From Tubulanus polymorphus (lineage: Eukaryota > Nemertea > Palaeonemertea > Tubulaniformes > Tubulanidae): a stretch of DNA of 64,000 nt. The translations under genes were made by a program, and so were the position numbers. Location of the stretch: the NCBI RefSeq assembly GCF_964204645.1, contig NC_134025.1, forward strand, positions 12,157,001-12,221,000, read 5' to 3'. Positions 36,501-49,564 of this stretch are shown here, in pieces (position 1 is the stretch's first letter; every line of letters starts with the position of its first letter). Under the pieces are notes generated by a model, which saw nothing but the letters and a program-made list of their open reading frames with translations, did no database searches and had not been told where the DNA came from.

Positions 36501-38985
36501 ATTTCCCGTCTGCCAGAAAAGTTGTCTAATTTTGATGATGATTTGTTGTCTTATTTTAGACGGACCCACAAAGTACCGATTATACACTGGAAGCCGGTGC
36601 CACGAGGAATTTTGAGCCGATAAGAACGGCTGAAAAATTGGCTAAAGAAGAACTGGCAGCAGCTGAATTAGAAGAAATAAATAATCCTATGAAGGTAGAT
36701 AGAGACTGACAGCTGCAATCTAGATGAAAATTTTGTGTTGGTTTTGGCCGTATCGCAATTGATGGCTAAGTTACATTTTAGAAGTGATCTGAATTCCATT
36801 AAAAAAAAATGCTATAGCGAGACCAGATAATGATTGTACAAAACCACGCAATTTGAAAATTAGTCACAAAGTTGTTTTGTCTTCATGGATTTATGGTTCT
36901 AGGTATCACCGAGGACAGATTAGTGGATTTCTTTTTGTCTTATAGGTTTTAGAAAACCGGACAAAAGCGTCTCGTAATGAAATGGAAATGATCGAGACTC
37001 TCGAGGAACTGCGAGATTTGAATGCTCGTCATGCAAAAGTTGACCACGAGTATATGATTAAGCTTAGCAGCGCTTATGAAGAACAACTAAGACAGCTGCA
37101 GGATGAGGAGGATGAGCAATTAGTACAGTAAGTACAATCGTCCTGCGGTGAGCGCCTAAAACATGAAGCACCTGATGGGGGGGGGGGGGGTTTGTGGGCC
37201 TACTCTTCGGAATATTTGAAAAATTAGGTGCATTTTGAGAACTATTTTGCTGAAAATCAAATTTTACTCTGGGAACTCTTTTGAAGAAGTTTTCAATTTG
37301 ACATACTTTAACGAATAACCAAACAAAATTTGGTTGTATTTTAGGTCAGTATTTGGTGATGGTACACGTGTCAAGCGATTGGCTGATTCGGACAGTGATA
37401 ACGATGCTGAAACTGATAACAAAATAACACAGAAAAAGGTTGCTCCTGAAAAAGCATCAGACATCTTATTATCGACAGTATGTATAGCATTGATATTTAA
37501 TTCGACAACTCACTAAGGGAAACCCTTACCATACGTAAATATAAGTAGCTTTTTGAAGTATGTTGTCATTGCCGCATTACAAAAATTATAGTAGATTCCG
37601 CTCTACTTGGTATTCCCATGATCAGAAAATGAATGAAATCAAACATTTTTCTCCGTTCAAAAGAGAATTATTCCGATTTCATTAAAAAAGTTCCTGTAAC
37701 GTTACCCTGTTCTTCTTAAATTCATCTACCTTCTGATGAAAAAACTGACAATATAACACAAATGTCCATGTATTAATATCATCAGCCTATCGATTTTCTC
37801 TGCACTGTGTATAAATGGACAGTCCCTCAAACTCCTCCCACAGCTTACTGTTCCAAAAACCCCAAAATATTCCCTATAAACTATAAAATTGACCTATTAT
37901 GCCTAATAAACCCGTATATTTTCGTGTCAGATGAACTTGATTGATGACGTAAAAATCCTAAAATTCCCCTATCTCTTTAAGTCGGTATTCGTTTAATTCA
38001 GTGAATTACAGTCCGAATAGAACCGAGTAAAGCGGAATCCACTGTAGATTAAGAATTCAGGAATAACTCCTAGCTAATAGATAACAGTGGCTGAAATGTG
38101 TGAAATCTGTTACGTAAAAAATCGAGAAGGCATATCCTGCTGGTCTGGGCCAAAAGCTGTGATTCAGTGTGGTTACCATATGAAAACATAGCTTACTACT
38201 TTTAATCAACTGGAATCACTTATATGATAGGTCCTATTTATCATTTCTAAAATGGCATCATTGAATCGCGCTATAGACTGGGAAGATCATTCCATGAGAA
38301 TATTGACACTTCAATTGTTCATCCGTTCATGTCATTGGCTGATCCACACACACAACGAATCATAGCGCACTGTCTTTGTTAGTTTTATCTTTATTTAGGT
38401 GCGTTACCGAAATGATTGGGTGAAATTATGATGGCAAATTTTTCAGTAGGTTAACGGGATTGTATTAAGCTGTATGATATAAGTTCCAAACATTTATCTC
38501 CCAATGACTTTTTGAGTTTCTTCAGTGTGTCAGTGATTCAACCTGGGCAATATCTAGATTTTTGAGTTGCTACGAGTCTGTGAAATGTTTTTGACTTTGT
38601 ATATGTCAATCTGTCGTTGTTAATCTTGAGATCGAAAAGAAAATGTTCATTCTTTGCATTTAAGGAAACGAAGTTGAAGTTAAAGAGCAATGAACCAAAA
38701 AGTTTTTCTACATTCTCATCGAAGTCCAGTTTGAAAGGTCTTGTGAAACGGAAACAGCCACAGAAAGCGGCGATAACTTGCTCAAAGGCAGCGGATACTA
38801 AATCTAACATTGCCGAGGCTCGACCGGAATCACAAGATTCAGGGCAGACAGTGAAAGCCGAATCAAATAGTCAAGAATCAAAAATAGTAACGACTGCCGC
38901 AGCAGTTGAATCTGAAGGTAAAGTTTCGTCGGGATTAGGTTTATTACTGGGTAATTATAGCGATTCTGACAATAGCGATAATTGA
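33512..38985 (+). CDS. YJU2: Splicing factor YJU2 (CCDC94) homologue
   Basis: Seven exons: 33512-33535, 35370-35470, 35598-35742, 36560-36694, 36946-37127, 37345-37477, 38665-38985. Phases agree and give 346 aa (human 323). YJU2 joins the spliceosome at branching (step I). The start [20 protein letters not shown] is almost invariant in the family. The zinc-binding core has C43-x2-C46 and C80-x2-C83 with [14 protein letters not shown] between. It is followed by the [20 protein letters not shown] motif, a Glu-rich coiled coil including [20 protein letters not shown], a Lys/Ser-rich linker and an acidic DSDNSDN end. Intron 1 (1.8 kb) carries a tRNA-derived repeat and a MITE end. A likely AATAAA is at about 39,430. 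Confidence 0.96.
33850..33895. mobile_element. Solo end of the hAT-type MITE family
   Basis: AAAAAAGTGCAGATCCGCAC followed by CTCTCATGTGATTGACACAAT matches the left end of the 3,404 MITE. The partner end was not found. Confidence 0.6.
34192..34262 (+). repeat. tRNA-derived SINE head
   Basis: TGGCAAAGTGGGTAAAGCGC is an A-box-like region and GGATTCGAATCCC a B box, correctly spaced. No acceptor stem closes, so this is a pol III-type SINE head rather than a tRNA gene. It lies in YJU2 intron 1. Confidence 0.55.
34880..34911. repeat. Poly-C tract
   Basis: About 30 C residues interrupted by one T, in YJU2 intron 1. Confidence 0.9.
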
Positions 38986-39551
38986 TGAATATTTTCGATG
39001 TTAAGCGAAGAGCTGAGCCCGGTTGTCATTATGTGTGCTGCACATTAGAATCAGTAACCTACGTTTCTAATAAACTCACATATTCTGATTACGATATCTG
39101 TGAAGAATTTCAATCGGTACATGTAGATTTGCAAAAGAATCTGTATTCAGGTTGTATCTACTTGTATGTGGAATGAAATTCATGTATATTACTTACTTGT
39201 TAAATACATTTGAGTTTGGACTGGTGCATTTGCCATGCATTGAGTAAAGAGGTTGTAGGATGAAAATATCTATCACGATGTCACTGGGTCGAGGAGTCTT
39301 TTAGACTAGACACCAATGAAGTAATGCTTTATTATTGTCTAGGTTTTGATATACCTACCAATGAAGTTCATTGTAGTGTAAAAAAGTAAATTTTATCGAT
39401 TCATTTGTAAATTAAGAGGCTATCTGTGTAAATAAACATTTTAAGAAACAAAAAGGCTGCATCTCACTTTTTATTTGGATCTAGATTTCTTAGTATATAG
39501 AAAAGGACTTTTTCACTTCAGATGATTAGTAGTCTGTTTATTAAATTGCAG

Positions 39552-40006
39552 GTTCAAGCGCCCCGACAAAAACGGTGTCCAAGGAGCTTCTATCAAGTGG
39601 TTTGCATTCGGTTCCCAATCCTTTCTTGATATCGAAAAACGGGAGGTGTTATAATACCGCACAACAACAAAAAACTTTCAGAATGCCCGAAAGTTCTATA
39701 TTGAATCGTATACGAAATTTTTTCCCTGTTATCGAGAAAGCCAACGAAAGATTGAAGGATTCGAAGGCCGTCAACGATGTGAATATCGAAAACGTAAATG
39801 ACGACGAGCCGTATATCGAGATGGACGTTACTATGTTTGAGCAAAACGGCGATGACGTAAGCGGTAGTAGTGACTACGATTCTTGTGACGATCTAAATAT
39901 TGAGAATATCGGCGAGGTCACCGAAGACAATATACGGCTTTCGAAAAAACCATCGAAGCCGGTAGTAATCGAAGAAATTCAAAACGACGACTTTTCGTCC
40001 GGTTAG
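39552..40006 (+). CDS. NOPCHAP1: NOPCHAP1 (C12orf45) homologue, main exon; first exon not located
   Basis: The exon begins after a TTAAATTGCAG acceptor and enters in phase 1. It reads SSAPTKTVSKELLSSG and ends at TAG 40,004-40,006. NOPCHAP1 bridges NOP58 to the R2TP/RUVBL complex during box C/D snoRNP assembly. Family blocks are VSKELL, a helix SILNRIRNFFPVIEKANERL, NIENVNDDEPYIEMDVTMFE, an acidic Ser/Asp stretch, and EVTEDNIRLSKKP. The human protein starts about 25 residues before VSKELL, so a short ATG exon should lie upstream, between or within the YJU2 3' end. Several ATGs occur at 39,000-39,540 but none has a persuasive donor in the right phase. The stop is 119 bp from the convergent NHL gene. 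Confidence 0.82.
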
Positions 40007-40125
40007 AAACTTATTAATTTTTAAAAGAAAATATATTCCCACGTATATTTGATCGAATTTGGTTCTATACAATTAATTTGATACAATTAATTTATTCATT
40101 TCATCGAGCGTCGAAGATATATTCC

Positions 40126-41547
40126 TCATGGGATAGGTGTTGCTCTCTTGCTGGATGAAGGTCTATGAGGATGACATTCGCAATCGCGATATCTGAATAT
40201 TTTCAAGCAGTGATTGCCATTTGACGTGTACTCGGTTACCACTAAGTGTCCTTCGGGTCCGATCATACACGTCTGAGCCGCGCCAACGTCGTCGGTCGGT
40301 CCGGCTAGTTGTAGTAACAGTTGCCCGCGTTCGGAAAATAAATTCACAGTATGGTTCACGCAATCGGCCACGATTACTTGGCCGAGTGGATTTACGCATA
40401 GGCCGGCATTAAAGAAGGACAGACCGTCGGCGTTAGCAACCGGTTGGAATTTGTAGATTACCTCGCCTCGGTGGTTGAAATATTTTACCATTTGTTCGTA
40501 AGGATCCGATGTTAATATTTCGCCTTTATCGTTGACGGTAAGGTAAACGGGATTTTTGTTAGCGCTGACGGAAAACCGGTTGAAAAGTTTACCCCCTCGT
40601 CGATACAATTCGACCGAACCATCGAAAGTCGAAATGGCAACATTATAAAACGAGTCGCAAGCCACGTCGAATGGCTCCTCTGTTACGTTGAAAAGAAACT
40701 TGTATTTTCCTTCAACGTCGAAAACTTGAACTCGTTTATTTTTCGTGTCTGCGACGACGATGTCGTCGTTCGGCATAATTCCGACACCGGAGGGTTCGTG
40801 AAATTCCCTTGGTGATTTACCGCGCTTTCCGATCACTTGTTTCAACACTCCGTGGCTGTTGAAAATCTGCAAGCGGTGGTTCTTTGCATCCGCGATGTGT
40901 ATGTCGCCAGTACTGTTTATCGCGAGTCCCCTTGGATAATAGAAATTTCCTTTCGATGAACCTCGAAAACCAACATTGAAAAGTAGTTTATCCGGCCTGA
41001 AAAAGGAGTAATATCGAATTATTCGGGTAAGCAGTTTTTAAAAAGGATTCGAATGTCTAACTGATATGTACGAGAATCGAATTATATTCTATAGCACCTA
41101 CTGCTTTTTATCCGGTTTCCGTGCTTCCTTGATGTGCATCTTGTCAAACGATTCGCATGTTTTCCGAAGGCCATCTGCAAAAAGAGACGCCTCCCAAATC
41201 CGTCTGTCCTCGTGATCTTGCATTACGGGATGTCGACAGTTGTGAGCTAGAAATTAGTGTAAACATTGAAATGATGATCGCAATATGGCTGGCGATGCAA
41301 ACTTGTCGCCTAGAAATCGCCATAGCGACACATCGCTGAGATATTGCAATATGCGCCGGCGTCCATAGCCGAAAAATGTAATAAGTAATAAGTCAGTGGA
41401 AAAATGTGTGACCTTACCCAATGTGCGCCTTTCTGGAGATATCCATTTATGATCCCTGTGAATTTCTCTGAGCAGTGGAGCTCTTTTGGCCGGCGTGTGT
41501 CTGTAGCCGAGGCCATGTAATCGCGTTTGCGTTTGGAAGTCCACCAT
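40126..41547 (-). CDS. NHL-repeat beta-propeller protein
   Basis: Three exons: 41547-41418, 41174-41102, 40996-40126. Phases agree and give 357 aa. The N-terminal about 65 residues are basic and unrecognised. From residue 70 on there are about five or six NHL repeats: YPRGLAINSTGDIHIADAKN, EPSGVGIMPNDDIVVADTKN, FNAGLCVNPLGQVIVADCVN, GPEGHLVVTEYTSNGNH. The sequence is like the C-terminal propeller of TRIM2/3/32 and related proteins. There is no RING, B-box, signal peptide or transmembrane segment, so if it works like its relatives it is a binding platform for protein or RNA. A further upstream exon cannot be excluded. The second exon's end (AA-CA) and the third's G make KKQPDKL, showing the splice is in frame. 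Confidence 0.85.
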
Positions 41548-43978
41548 ATTTCAACGATGACTGCAGCAATTATGCAGGATAACTATCAATATACGATCAA
41601 TATGGTACAAATTTACCACGACGATGAATAGCACACTAAATTAATAATAGCTGAGAGACGTTGACAACCTAATAAATATACCTCGTATCCTAGAAGATAA
41701 TTGATGCCCCACATTTTCATATTTTTAACGTGCAGGCTTTACGTGTTTCAGATTCACAGTTATAACGATTGGAAAAGAAACACCATTTAGTAATATTATT
41801 ACCGAACTTTAAAAAGTTATCGTCGTGACTTCACCTTGAATACGTTTACGGTTGCAGATCGATACAGTATACTCTACCCAAGTGGGATCCGTTCAAAACT
41901 CTGATGTTTTTAGAAATGTTTATCTCTAAATTTATATTATATTTTGCATGGTTGTTTATGGAATGCATAACACCCAACTCGGAAATTACTCAAGTCGGAC
42001 ACATTTATACGGTCCCAAAAGATCCAACTTTATATATATATATATTACACATAAAGCCAACATTATCTAAAACTGCAACTTGCAAACATTTTTGTATTCC
42101 TGAAAAAAAACGTTATGCGTACTTACTTTAATAGCCAGTGAAATCAATGTAGACCCTACTACTAGAGACTGTTGTATATAAAACGACTGTCGATCCTTTG
42201 CACAACCAAACTGTTTGTTATGCAGTACTCTCTACTCGGGGGTAATCGGTATCTATGCGAACTCGTTCTCGTTCAGATATATATCGCTTGAAAGAATTTC
42301 ATATAAAAACTATTTCAAACCAAATGATCGTTCACGCTTCGTCACTCGACTATAGCCTCGACTATAGTATCGTGCATTTTTCGGCGCACGACCTTTTAGT
42401 TTAGTTTATAAAATCAGTCTTGTTTAAGTGTGAAAAACCTGTGCATTTGATTAAATTGCCTTCTCCGCGAAATACAAACAGTAGAGGTAAACAGCCCGGA
42501 TCCGACGAGAATGTATAAATATATATACATGTACATGTATTCGAACTAACTTCTCGTGTCCCTCGTTATTATCGGAGCTATGCTATCCAATTATATACAG
42601 GCTGAAGAGTATTTCTTTTCTTGAAGATCGTGGCGAAAGATCATGACCGAAATGAGTAGTTACAACGTCAAAAAATATTTTTTTTCATGTAGAATTCATT
42701 ATCAAGGCGAAAGGTAACAAATGGCCATAACGTCGAAGAATGAGTATTTGCTGCTTTAAGAAAAAGGTTGTTTGTCGAACAAAAAATCTTCAAAACAATT
42801 TACTTCGAAAGGATTATTGTGACGAAACCCGGCAATATTTCGACTAATAACCCAAATGCGCTACTTTCAATAAATTGTCATCGAGGCTTTTTTTTCACAG
42901 AGTGTGCCACATTCCGCCAATTTACATCCATGTTACGACGCGAAATTCCCTGGGTGAATCGAGAAATTTCTTGGTAACGAGCTTTATAAATTTTCATGAA
43001 TCACTTGATCGAGTGATCGTGTCGTAGTCAGTAGTATAAACCCCAGTTTTCCAGGCTTTTTTTTTAAATTGTCAAATTCCCTGCTTTTTTCAAGTCTCAA
43101 GCAATCTCGAGCAATAGACGCTTATCGATCAGCAACCCCATTTCTCGACGGGAATCCCCTCGGAGCAAAGAAACGACTGACAGACATCCTCCATACGAAG
43201 ACCTGAAAACGCGAGCGTGATTTGGAAAAACATTTATTGTTTCAGACATAGATAAAATACAGTTTGAGTCGACCGGACAAGGTATAATACACTGTTTCAA
43301 TAAATCATTAATCCGTTAACATAACTAGTAAATAAAGATCTTTCAAAAATAACTACAGAAATTCCATAAACCGATCCAATTCAATCACCATACACAGAGT
43401 TAAGCACCGCCCAGGTGGGAAATCGACGTTTCATTAATAATACAACCAGATAAACTCAAGCCCGTATTGGAACAAAATCTGCATTTGCATTCGAATATAC
43501 ATGAATATTTGGACGGCAAAATTTCTAATTTGTGATGAAAAATCTCAGTTTTTTTCAATATAAACAAAATAGAAAATTTCTCCAAAAAAATTCAGTGCTA
43601 GCTACATCCTTGCATACAAAGGTAACAAATATTGACATGTAACAATTTATATCACAGACAACCTTCTAACAAATTGATTGTAACTTGAACGACCAAAATG
43701 ATAGATGCACACATGGACAATATGGACACAATATATGGACAATATCTAGATGATCATGAAAGGTGTCCAACATCAACGTGCATGCAACTGGATGTTAAAA
43801 GATTCAACAAGTTAGGAATGTAAAATCGACTGTACATCACTGAGCAGTAACCAGTAATCAGTAACCAGAGCAAACACATCAATATATTAATATCAGTCTA
43901 TCTTTTCATCATATATACACAATAATTCATACTGTTTTTTTTGGGTTATTTTTCCTAAACTATCTGATGACGATATTT
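41548..43978. other. Intergenic, no gene recognised
   Basis: AT-rich. Includes the 3' flank of RSPH3 and the 5' flank of the NHL gene. Small frames are unsupported. Confidence 0.45.
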
Positions 43979-46900
43979 CTATTGATCATCCTCTTCTGGT
44001 TCTTCTTCCTGTTCCGCGGGCTCATTCTCTTGATTTTCATCCGCCGTTTCTTCGTCTTTTGATGCCGCTGCAGTTGTTTCCTAAAATGAGTTCAGATAGT
44101 TATAGGGATAATACATCCAAGTGCAATACTTGAAGCAACTCATTATAATATGAAGACGTGGGGTTGGAACATGCATGCATAAAGCTGAAGAAAAATCAAT
44201 ACCTTGTTTCTCATTTCTGATGTGCTCAAAAATTTACCCAACTGGCCAATCTCCCAGTCACATTATTACATGCATAACAGACCCAGCAGAAATGAACTGA
44301 TTATAAATTTCAATGCAGTTAACGAAAGTGACCTGGCTGATTAGGAGAAACAAGGTATTTTTGTTTAACCTTAGCTCTTCATATAAGACTCAAGTTCATC
44401 CTTTTTCAAGAAGAAACTGAACTGGATATTCATTTTTAAATTAGCCACACTTCCATACAAAGTCTTGACGATCGGATTTTGGTGCTAGTACAGTTGAATA
44501 TCAGATCATACAGCAGAATGACAGCGCATTAATTTATACCAACCTCAGACTTAACTTCTTCACTTGGAGCTGATTCGCCGGCATCTTTTTGGCCTAGTTT
44601 TTCATCTACTAAAGCCTGTGCGGCGTCCTGAGCAATTTTTGTTTTCGTCTCGCGATCAGCCATTTGGGCATACGAGTGAAAACGATTTTTCACAACGTCT
44701 CTGATTATACCATCGAGTACCATGCGACCGTGAGTAACCTTGTTCAATTTCTCTTCGACTTGGTCCATCAACCATGGAATGAAGCCTTGCTCCACATCTG
44801 AAAAATGAGCATCAACATCGATATCATACACAATACTACTTCAGGCGAATGGCTTAACGGTATGTGCCATCAAACTACCCAGTACTCAAATTAGAACCGA
44901 AATTTTTATTAAATTAGCCATTAATACATTTTCAATTGAGTTAACCCCCGGGGTTAAAGTTGATACCAGTCTATAAACTGGCCCCCAGAAAATCACCATG
45001 GCTCTTCTATAACAGGGCCAAGTTTCGCAAAAAGGATTAAGCCGATTAATCGATTTAAAGATAAACTGAATTAAGAAAGAAATTAAATCGATTGAAGAGT
45101 TAAACCTTTGTGAAACTCCGCTCAAGTGGAACCAGACTGTAGTTAAGGAAGTATGTTCTATGAATTGAGGTACATTTTTTCCCATCTGCTTTGCGTCCCA
45201 TCTGAATAGATTACGCTAAGACTTCTACCGGTGGAAAGCCCCTACATAACTCTATCAGTTATGGAATGGAGAATGGATAAGAGCATGTTTTTGGTTGATT
45301 TCTGGATGGAAATAGTGCCTTTTTTGTTGGTACTGTTGTCAAAAATCATCCCTAGGTCTGCCCTGTATCAACCAAATCGTAAGATCATGTTTACGAGATG
45401 CTCGATTAGCAGGAAATATGCACAACCTTAGTTCCTAGTTAGAAAATATTAGTCTTTATCAATGTGTACCTCGCTCAACAGGATCGTAAAAGTATCCATT
45501 GTCTGCCAATGTACCAAATACTGATGGCACCAAATCGGCGAGATAGCTTTGAGCAAATGCACGTGCAGCGATCTTATCTGCAGTTTCTTTTTCACGTTCC
45601 AAAATGTCTCGTTGTTGCTTCTTCCTTCGTTCCTGCAAATTCAATCAATTACCAAATTACATTGGCATCATCTTATTAGCATATAATCTTCTATTTTAAC
45701 CATAATGATTCGATGGACATTTTCTTAGCCAGTGTCAAAACCAAGTCAACCCAAAGCCATCCTCTGATATCCTTGGATGCTGGATGCCGTGATTTAGATA
45801 TTCTATTAGACATCCATGACAGCAACAACACAACTTGTATCTACTATTCTGAAGACAAAAAAGCCAATGATACAGCTCTCTGACTTTCTTGTTGTAACTG
45901 AATCTAACTATCTATGAACTCAGTCTGAAGTATACCGAGTCTCTTTGTTTGCCTAAAACACAGCTGAATCAAAACAAATGCCTCTGACGATTAACAAAGA
46001 TAGACACTTGTAGAAATCTAAAATACATTTCTTAGAATAATGAAAATTCATCCCACTGGTAATGAATTTCAGATGATGATTTAATTAGACAGTGTCACTA
46101 GGTTGTCATTCTAGCGCAACAGCAAGCTTTTCCAAGCATAAGAGTTTTCTTAAAGTCAATTCAAGACTTTTACAAAATTATGACTCAAAGCTTAACATCA
46201 TGGTAGAAATCTAGCAAATACTTTTCAAGACAAAAACATACTTTCTCTTCTCTGTGTCGTCTTTCTTGTTCTTCTAGTCGCTGTTGTTCTACCAATTCGG
46301 CATTTCGTAGTTCTTCAAACGCGCGCTGTTGTGATCGCAGATTTGCTAGCTCTTCTTCTTCCATCACTTCGAGCAACGACTGTTCAACTGTTTTGCCGAC
46401 CAAAACTTCCAGAATTGGACGAACTTCGACGTCGAAGTTGAAGAGCTAAATATAATTTTTAGATAATTGCACTTTATACAAGCTGTTGAGAGACATCAAT
46501 GGTGAATTTTAGATTGACAGGGAACTCATTTGCATATTGTAATTGAAATCTTTTCAATGGAGCAGTATAGGTGCAAGTGGCTTTAAGAGCATTTGACACT
46601 AGAACCCTTTGGACTTCTTAGTTTCTCTCTATCTGGTTTATATCATATCATACTAAACTTTCGCAATTTGACTGCCAATGATATTAATGCGTTGTGAATA
46701 CTGGCATCTAAAGCTATTATTTATTAGAAATAAATGATCGCTGATTTCCCCAATCTAAAACTTACATCTCCTTCCAATATTTGAGTAGCGACATCAACTC
46801 CAGACTTTGCAGGAATGAATAATGGAGATGGAGGACGGTCAAGAAATGCATCTGTTTGACAATCGACATCAGCTTCTTCGACTCGATCACTTAGTTCTTC

Positions 46901-48737
46901 CAGATATAATTCCGTCTGCACATCGATGTGCTTTCGGCCTTCAACCGGTTCTGGGGACCGAGGGCGAAGTTGGTCTTTGGCACGCTTTTTCGCTAATGCC
47001 CGACGACGCGATTCTTGTTGTCTCTGAATCTCGATTGGATCGGGCTGTGCCGACTGAAAAATAAATTTGAAAGCAAGATTTATTTCAGCGATTCTTTAAG
47101 TTAACATCAATGGATTGCTGTGTGGATCTGGAGTTCGGTCCCACAATTGAGCCTCAGTGGGCCTCTCAGATTAGCCTCAGTGGGCTGACAAGCATGTTTT
47201 TGAATCCTGTTGGCTGCTTGAGTGTGGGCACACTTTAAAAAAGGCCAAAAAATGTTCCTGTCATCATGAATGATGAACATTATGATAAAATCACATTATC
47301 AAGATGAACATTCAGTAATCGTGAAGTGAAATGAACAATGCTATAGGGTTTGTTTCAGGAATCCAAGATTTTAAAATGACGTCAATAGAAAAAAAAAACA
47401 TAACTGTGATGATCATAAGTGCTAAAATACTTACAGCAGGCAGTGTGTGCTGGGCATAGGTATTGCCTCTGACAATCCTTCTGTCATACATGATGTTGGC
47501 ATACACGCTATTGCTAACATTTTGTTGCCTAGAGAAAAGATAATTTCATAGAAATGACTTTCTCACGACATCACTATTTCATTTTAGTAAAAAAATAGAA
47601 GCCCTATCAGATTATGAACTCTAAACCAGAGTCTGTATTTAAGAGTAGTTGCATTCATATGTTCGAAGGAGAGTCTAGTTTTTACAAAACATGCACTCCC
47701 TGATTGTATGTTTAAAATGATGTTTGGCTGACATAGACGTGGAAAATAAGGAGAGGTTATTATACTCTTGACATTGCAAGTCCCCAACGATTGCACTCAA
47801 ATTTTATAACATAAACAACATAGCTCTAAAAATAACCTGAATATAGATTTCAACAAGAGATCCACGGATCTTCATATCTTGGGCGCAGAATGTTATCTTT
47901 GTAATGTAAAGGCGCCATCTGATCGATGCATCTTTAAGGTTTTCCTTGAACACTTCATGAATGTGTAAAATCTGCTGATTTCGGAGAACAACATCATCGA
48001 AATCTAATCAGCAATCATCGCAACAATACACGAGGTTTGGGCCTATTCGATTGTGCGCGCATAATCATCCGTGAAGTAGCGTATCGATTGAATCTTCGGT
48101 TATTTGCATAATGAAATAGATATGGGGAGACGGGACCGATACTACGGCTATCAAATTAAAAATGAACATATAAGAATCTCCCATGACTGGGAAATTAGAA
48201 ACTAGAACCGAGCAGATTAATAGGTGAGAAGATTAAAAGACCAGTTTGTCTGCATCAATCGAATATGCCCTTACATTGATTGACATCGGGAGCTCAGCCA
48301 ACCGCAGGGAGCAGTTTATTTTACTTCTATGTAACGTTGTACATCGGCCTTCTAGCCGTTTTATGAGACATAATGCTCCTTGAAATTTCTTTAAAAATCG
48401 CCACAAATTCGTCGATTTCTCTTAAATGAACGCGATATTCAAAATTCCATTTCCAACAGACTTTACCGCATGATGAAGCTACATTTTGCACATAAACATA
48501 GTAGATTGCATGACTTCGTGTCAAAGTTATAACCTCATTTGTTAGCAAAAATTCGATTTTTGGACCCATTACAATATCTAGGGCTTGGCCCGAGATAATA
48601 AGGGAGGTAGCATATAGGCCTACTCACTGTTGGGCTTCTCTGTATTTTTTTCTCTGTTGAACTGGTCGAGGCTGACTGGCGAATGTGTACGTAGCATCAC
48701 CGTTTTTTTGTGGTAGAACAGTAGTCATTCTGGTCAT
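43979..48737 (-). CDS. RSPH3: Radial spoke head protein 3 (RSPH3) homologue
   Basis: Seven exons: 48737-48628, 47528-47435, 47053-46766, 46445-46242, 45632-45470, 44797-44544, 44080-43979. Phases agree and give 404 aa. RSPH3 anchors the radial spoke to the outer doublet of motile 9+2 cilia and flagella and can bind PKA. Family blocks in order: FASQPRPVQQRKKYREAQQ, YANIMYDRRIVRGNTYAQH, RPRSPEPVEGRKHIDVQTEL, DCQTDAFLDRPPSPLFIPAK, VGKTVEQSLLEVMEEEELAN, an Arg/Glu coiled coil, and KIAARAFAQSYLADLVPSVF. An acidic tail ends EEDDQ. Two ATGs lie 9 bp apart; the upstream one is taken. The exon-6 donor is the weaker GAG|GTTGGT; reading through would end the protein four codons later. Confidence 0.95.
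44192..44373. mobile_element. MITE with ...ACCTTGTTTCTC ends, copy 2
   Basis: AATACCTTGTTTCTCATTTC at the left is inverted as GGAGAAACAAGGTATTTTTG at the right, and CATAACAGACCC..GAAATGAACTG..AAATTT inside matches the 9,905 copy. It is located in the last intron of RSPH3. Confidence 0.75.
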
Positions 48738-49418
48738 TTATGATTTCCTATCTATCTGAAGCTTGAAGTTCGGCTAATTCTACTGCTATCTTGCACTGTC
48801 GATCTATGAATTTTGCCGAAAACCTGCGGAGAATTGTTCGTCGAGACAGTCCAGGTTGTTTACAAATGGCCGCCGTGAAAACCAGGGGCGCACTAATCTA
48901 ATAGTCCAATTTTGCAATCGTAACATTCACTAAATCCAGTCGTTCTTCACCCTTTCGTCGATTTTAAATGAAACATCTGATCAATTTCGGTAAGTATATT
49001 GATGCATAAAACGATTTAACGATCAGAAAATGGAAACAGACTGACAAATACTATTTTCTACGCGTAAGCGTTTGACGCAGCACGCACTAAATATTGTTAT
49101 CCGTCGCTTGGTTACGGATGCGGATACGAGGGTTCGAGTCCTGATATTTAGACTGCGTAAATTATATCTTTTCGTTTTATTCGCACGAATAGTCTTTAGT
49201 CTTTTAATAATCTTTTTCACTTTTAACGTTTATTCGTATATATCTAGGTGAGTTTTTTGCGTAGGCTAGGTTTGGGAATCGAACTCTGATATAACTCTGC
49301 TAACTGTGAATTAACCCTTAGCTTAGATCCTTTCCGGATCTGAACTATCACGAACCATTCTGATCTTGTTCATTTCCGGTCCTTCATTTCCAGCATTTCA
49401 GTTTTGCTGTGATCGATC
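48738..49418. promoter_or_regulatory. Shared divergent promoter interval (RSPH3 / mitochondrial gene)
   Basis: The two starts are 681 bp apart and point away from each other. No TATA box is placed. The stretch also contains a TTACGGATGCGG..GGGTTCGAGTCC segment with a B-box-like word, probably an old repeat. Confidence 0.4.
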
Positions 49419-49564
49419 ATGGCCCTGTTTTGTGGACGTACCATTTCCCGTCTGTGTGTAAAATCCACTCAATCATATCTCAGACGAGGAGCGTTAATTC
49501 AGCAACAAAACCAGCAGTTGCACAGAAGACTCATTACGCAATCGACAGCGCTTCCGAAAGAAAA
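49419..49564 (+). CDS. First exon of a probable mitochondrial protein (partial)
   Basis: ATG in context GATCATGG opens 48 codons ending at GAAAA|GTAAGT, phase 2. The peptide begins MALFCGRTISRLCVKSTQSY and continues with Arg, Ser, Gln and Leu and no acidic residue until the last codons (LHRRLITQSTALPKEK). This is the composition of a mitochondrial targeting presequence, and RRLITQS-T looks like a processing region. No following exon was recognised in the remaining 14 kb, much of which is transposon sequence. The gene may continue beyond the window or be truncated. I do not recognise the mature protein. Confidence 0.6.

Noticed and set aside
38982-39176. 64-codon frame directly after the YJU2 stop
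   Set aside because: Lies in the expected YJU2 3' UTR, has no acceptor or family match, and does not lead in phase to the NOPCHAP1 exon.
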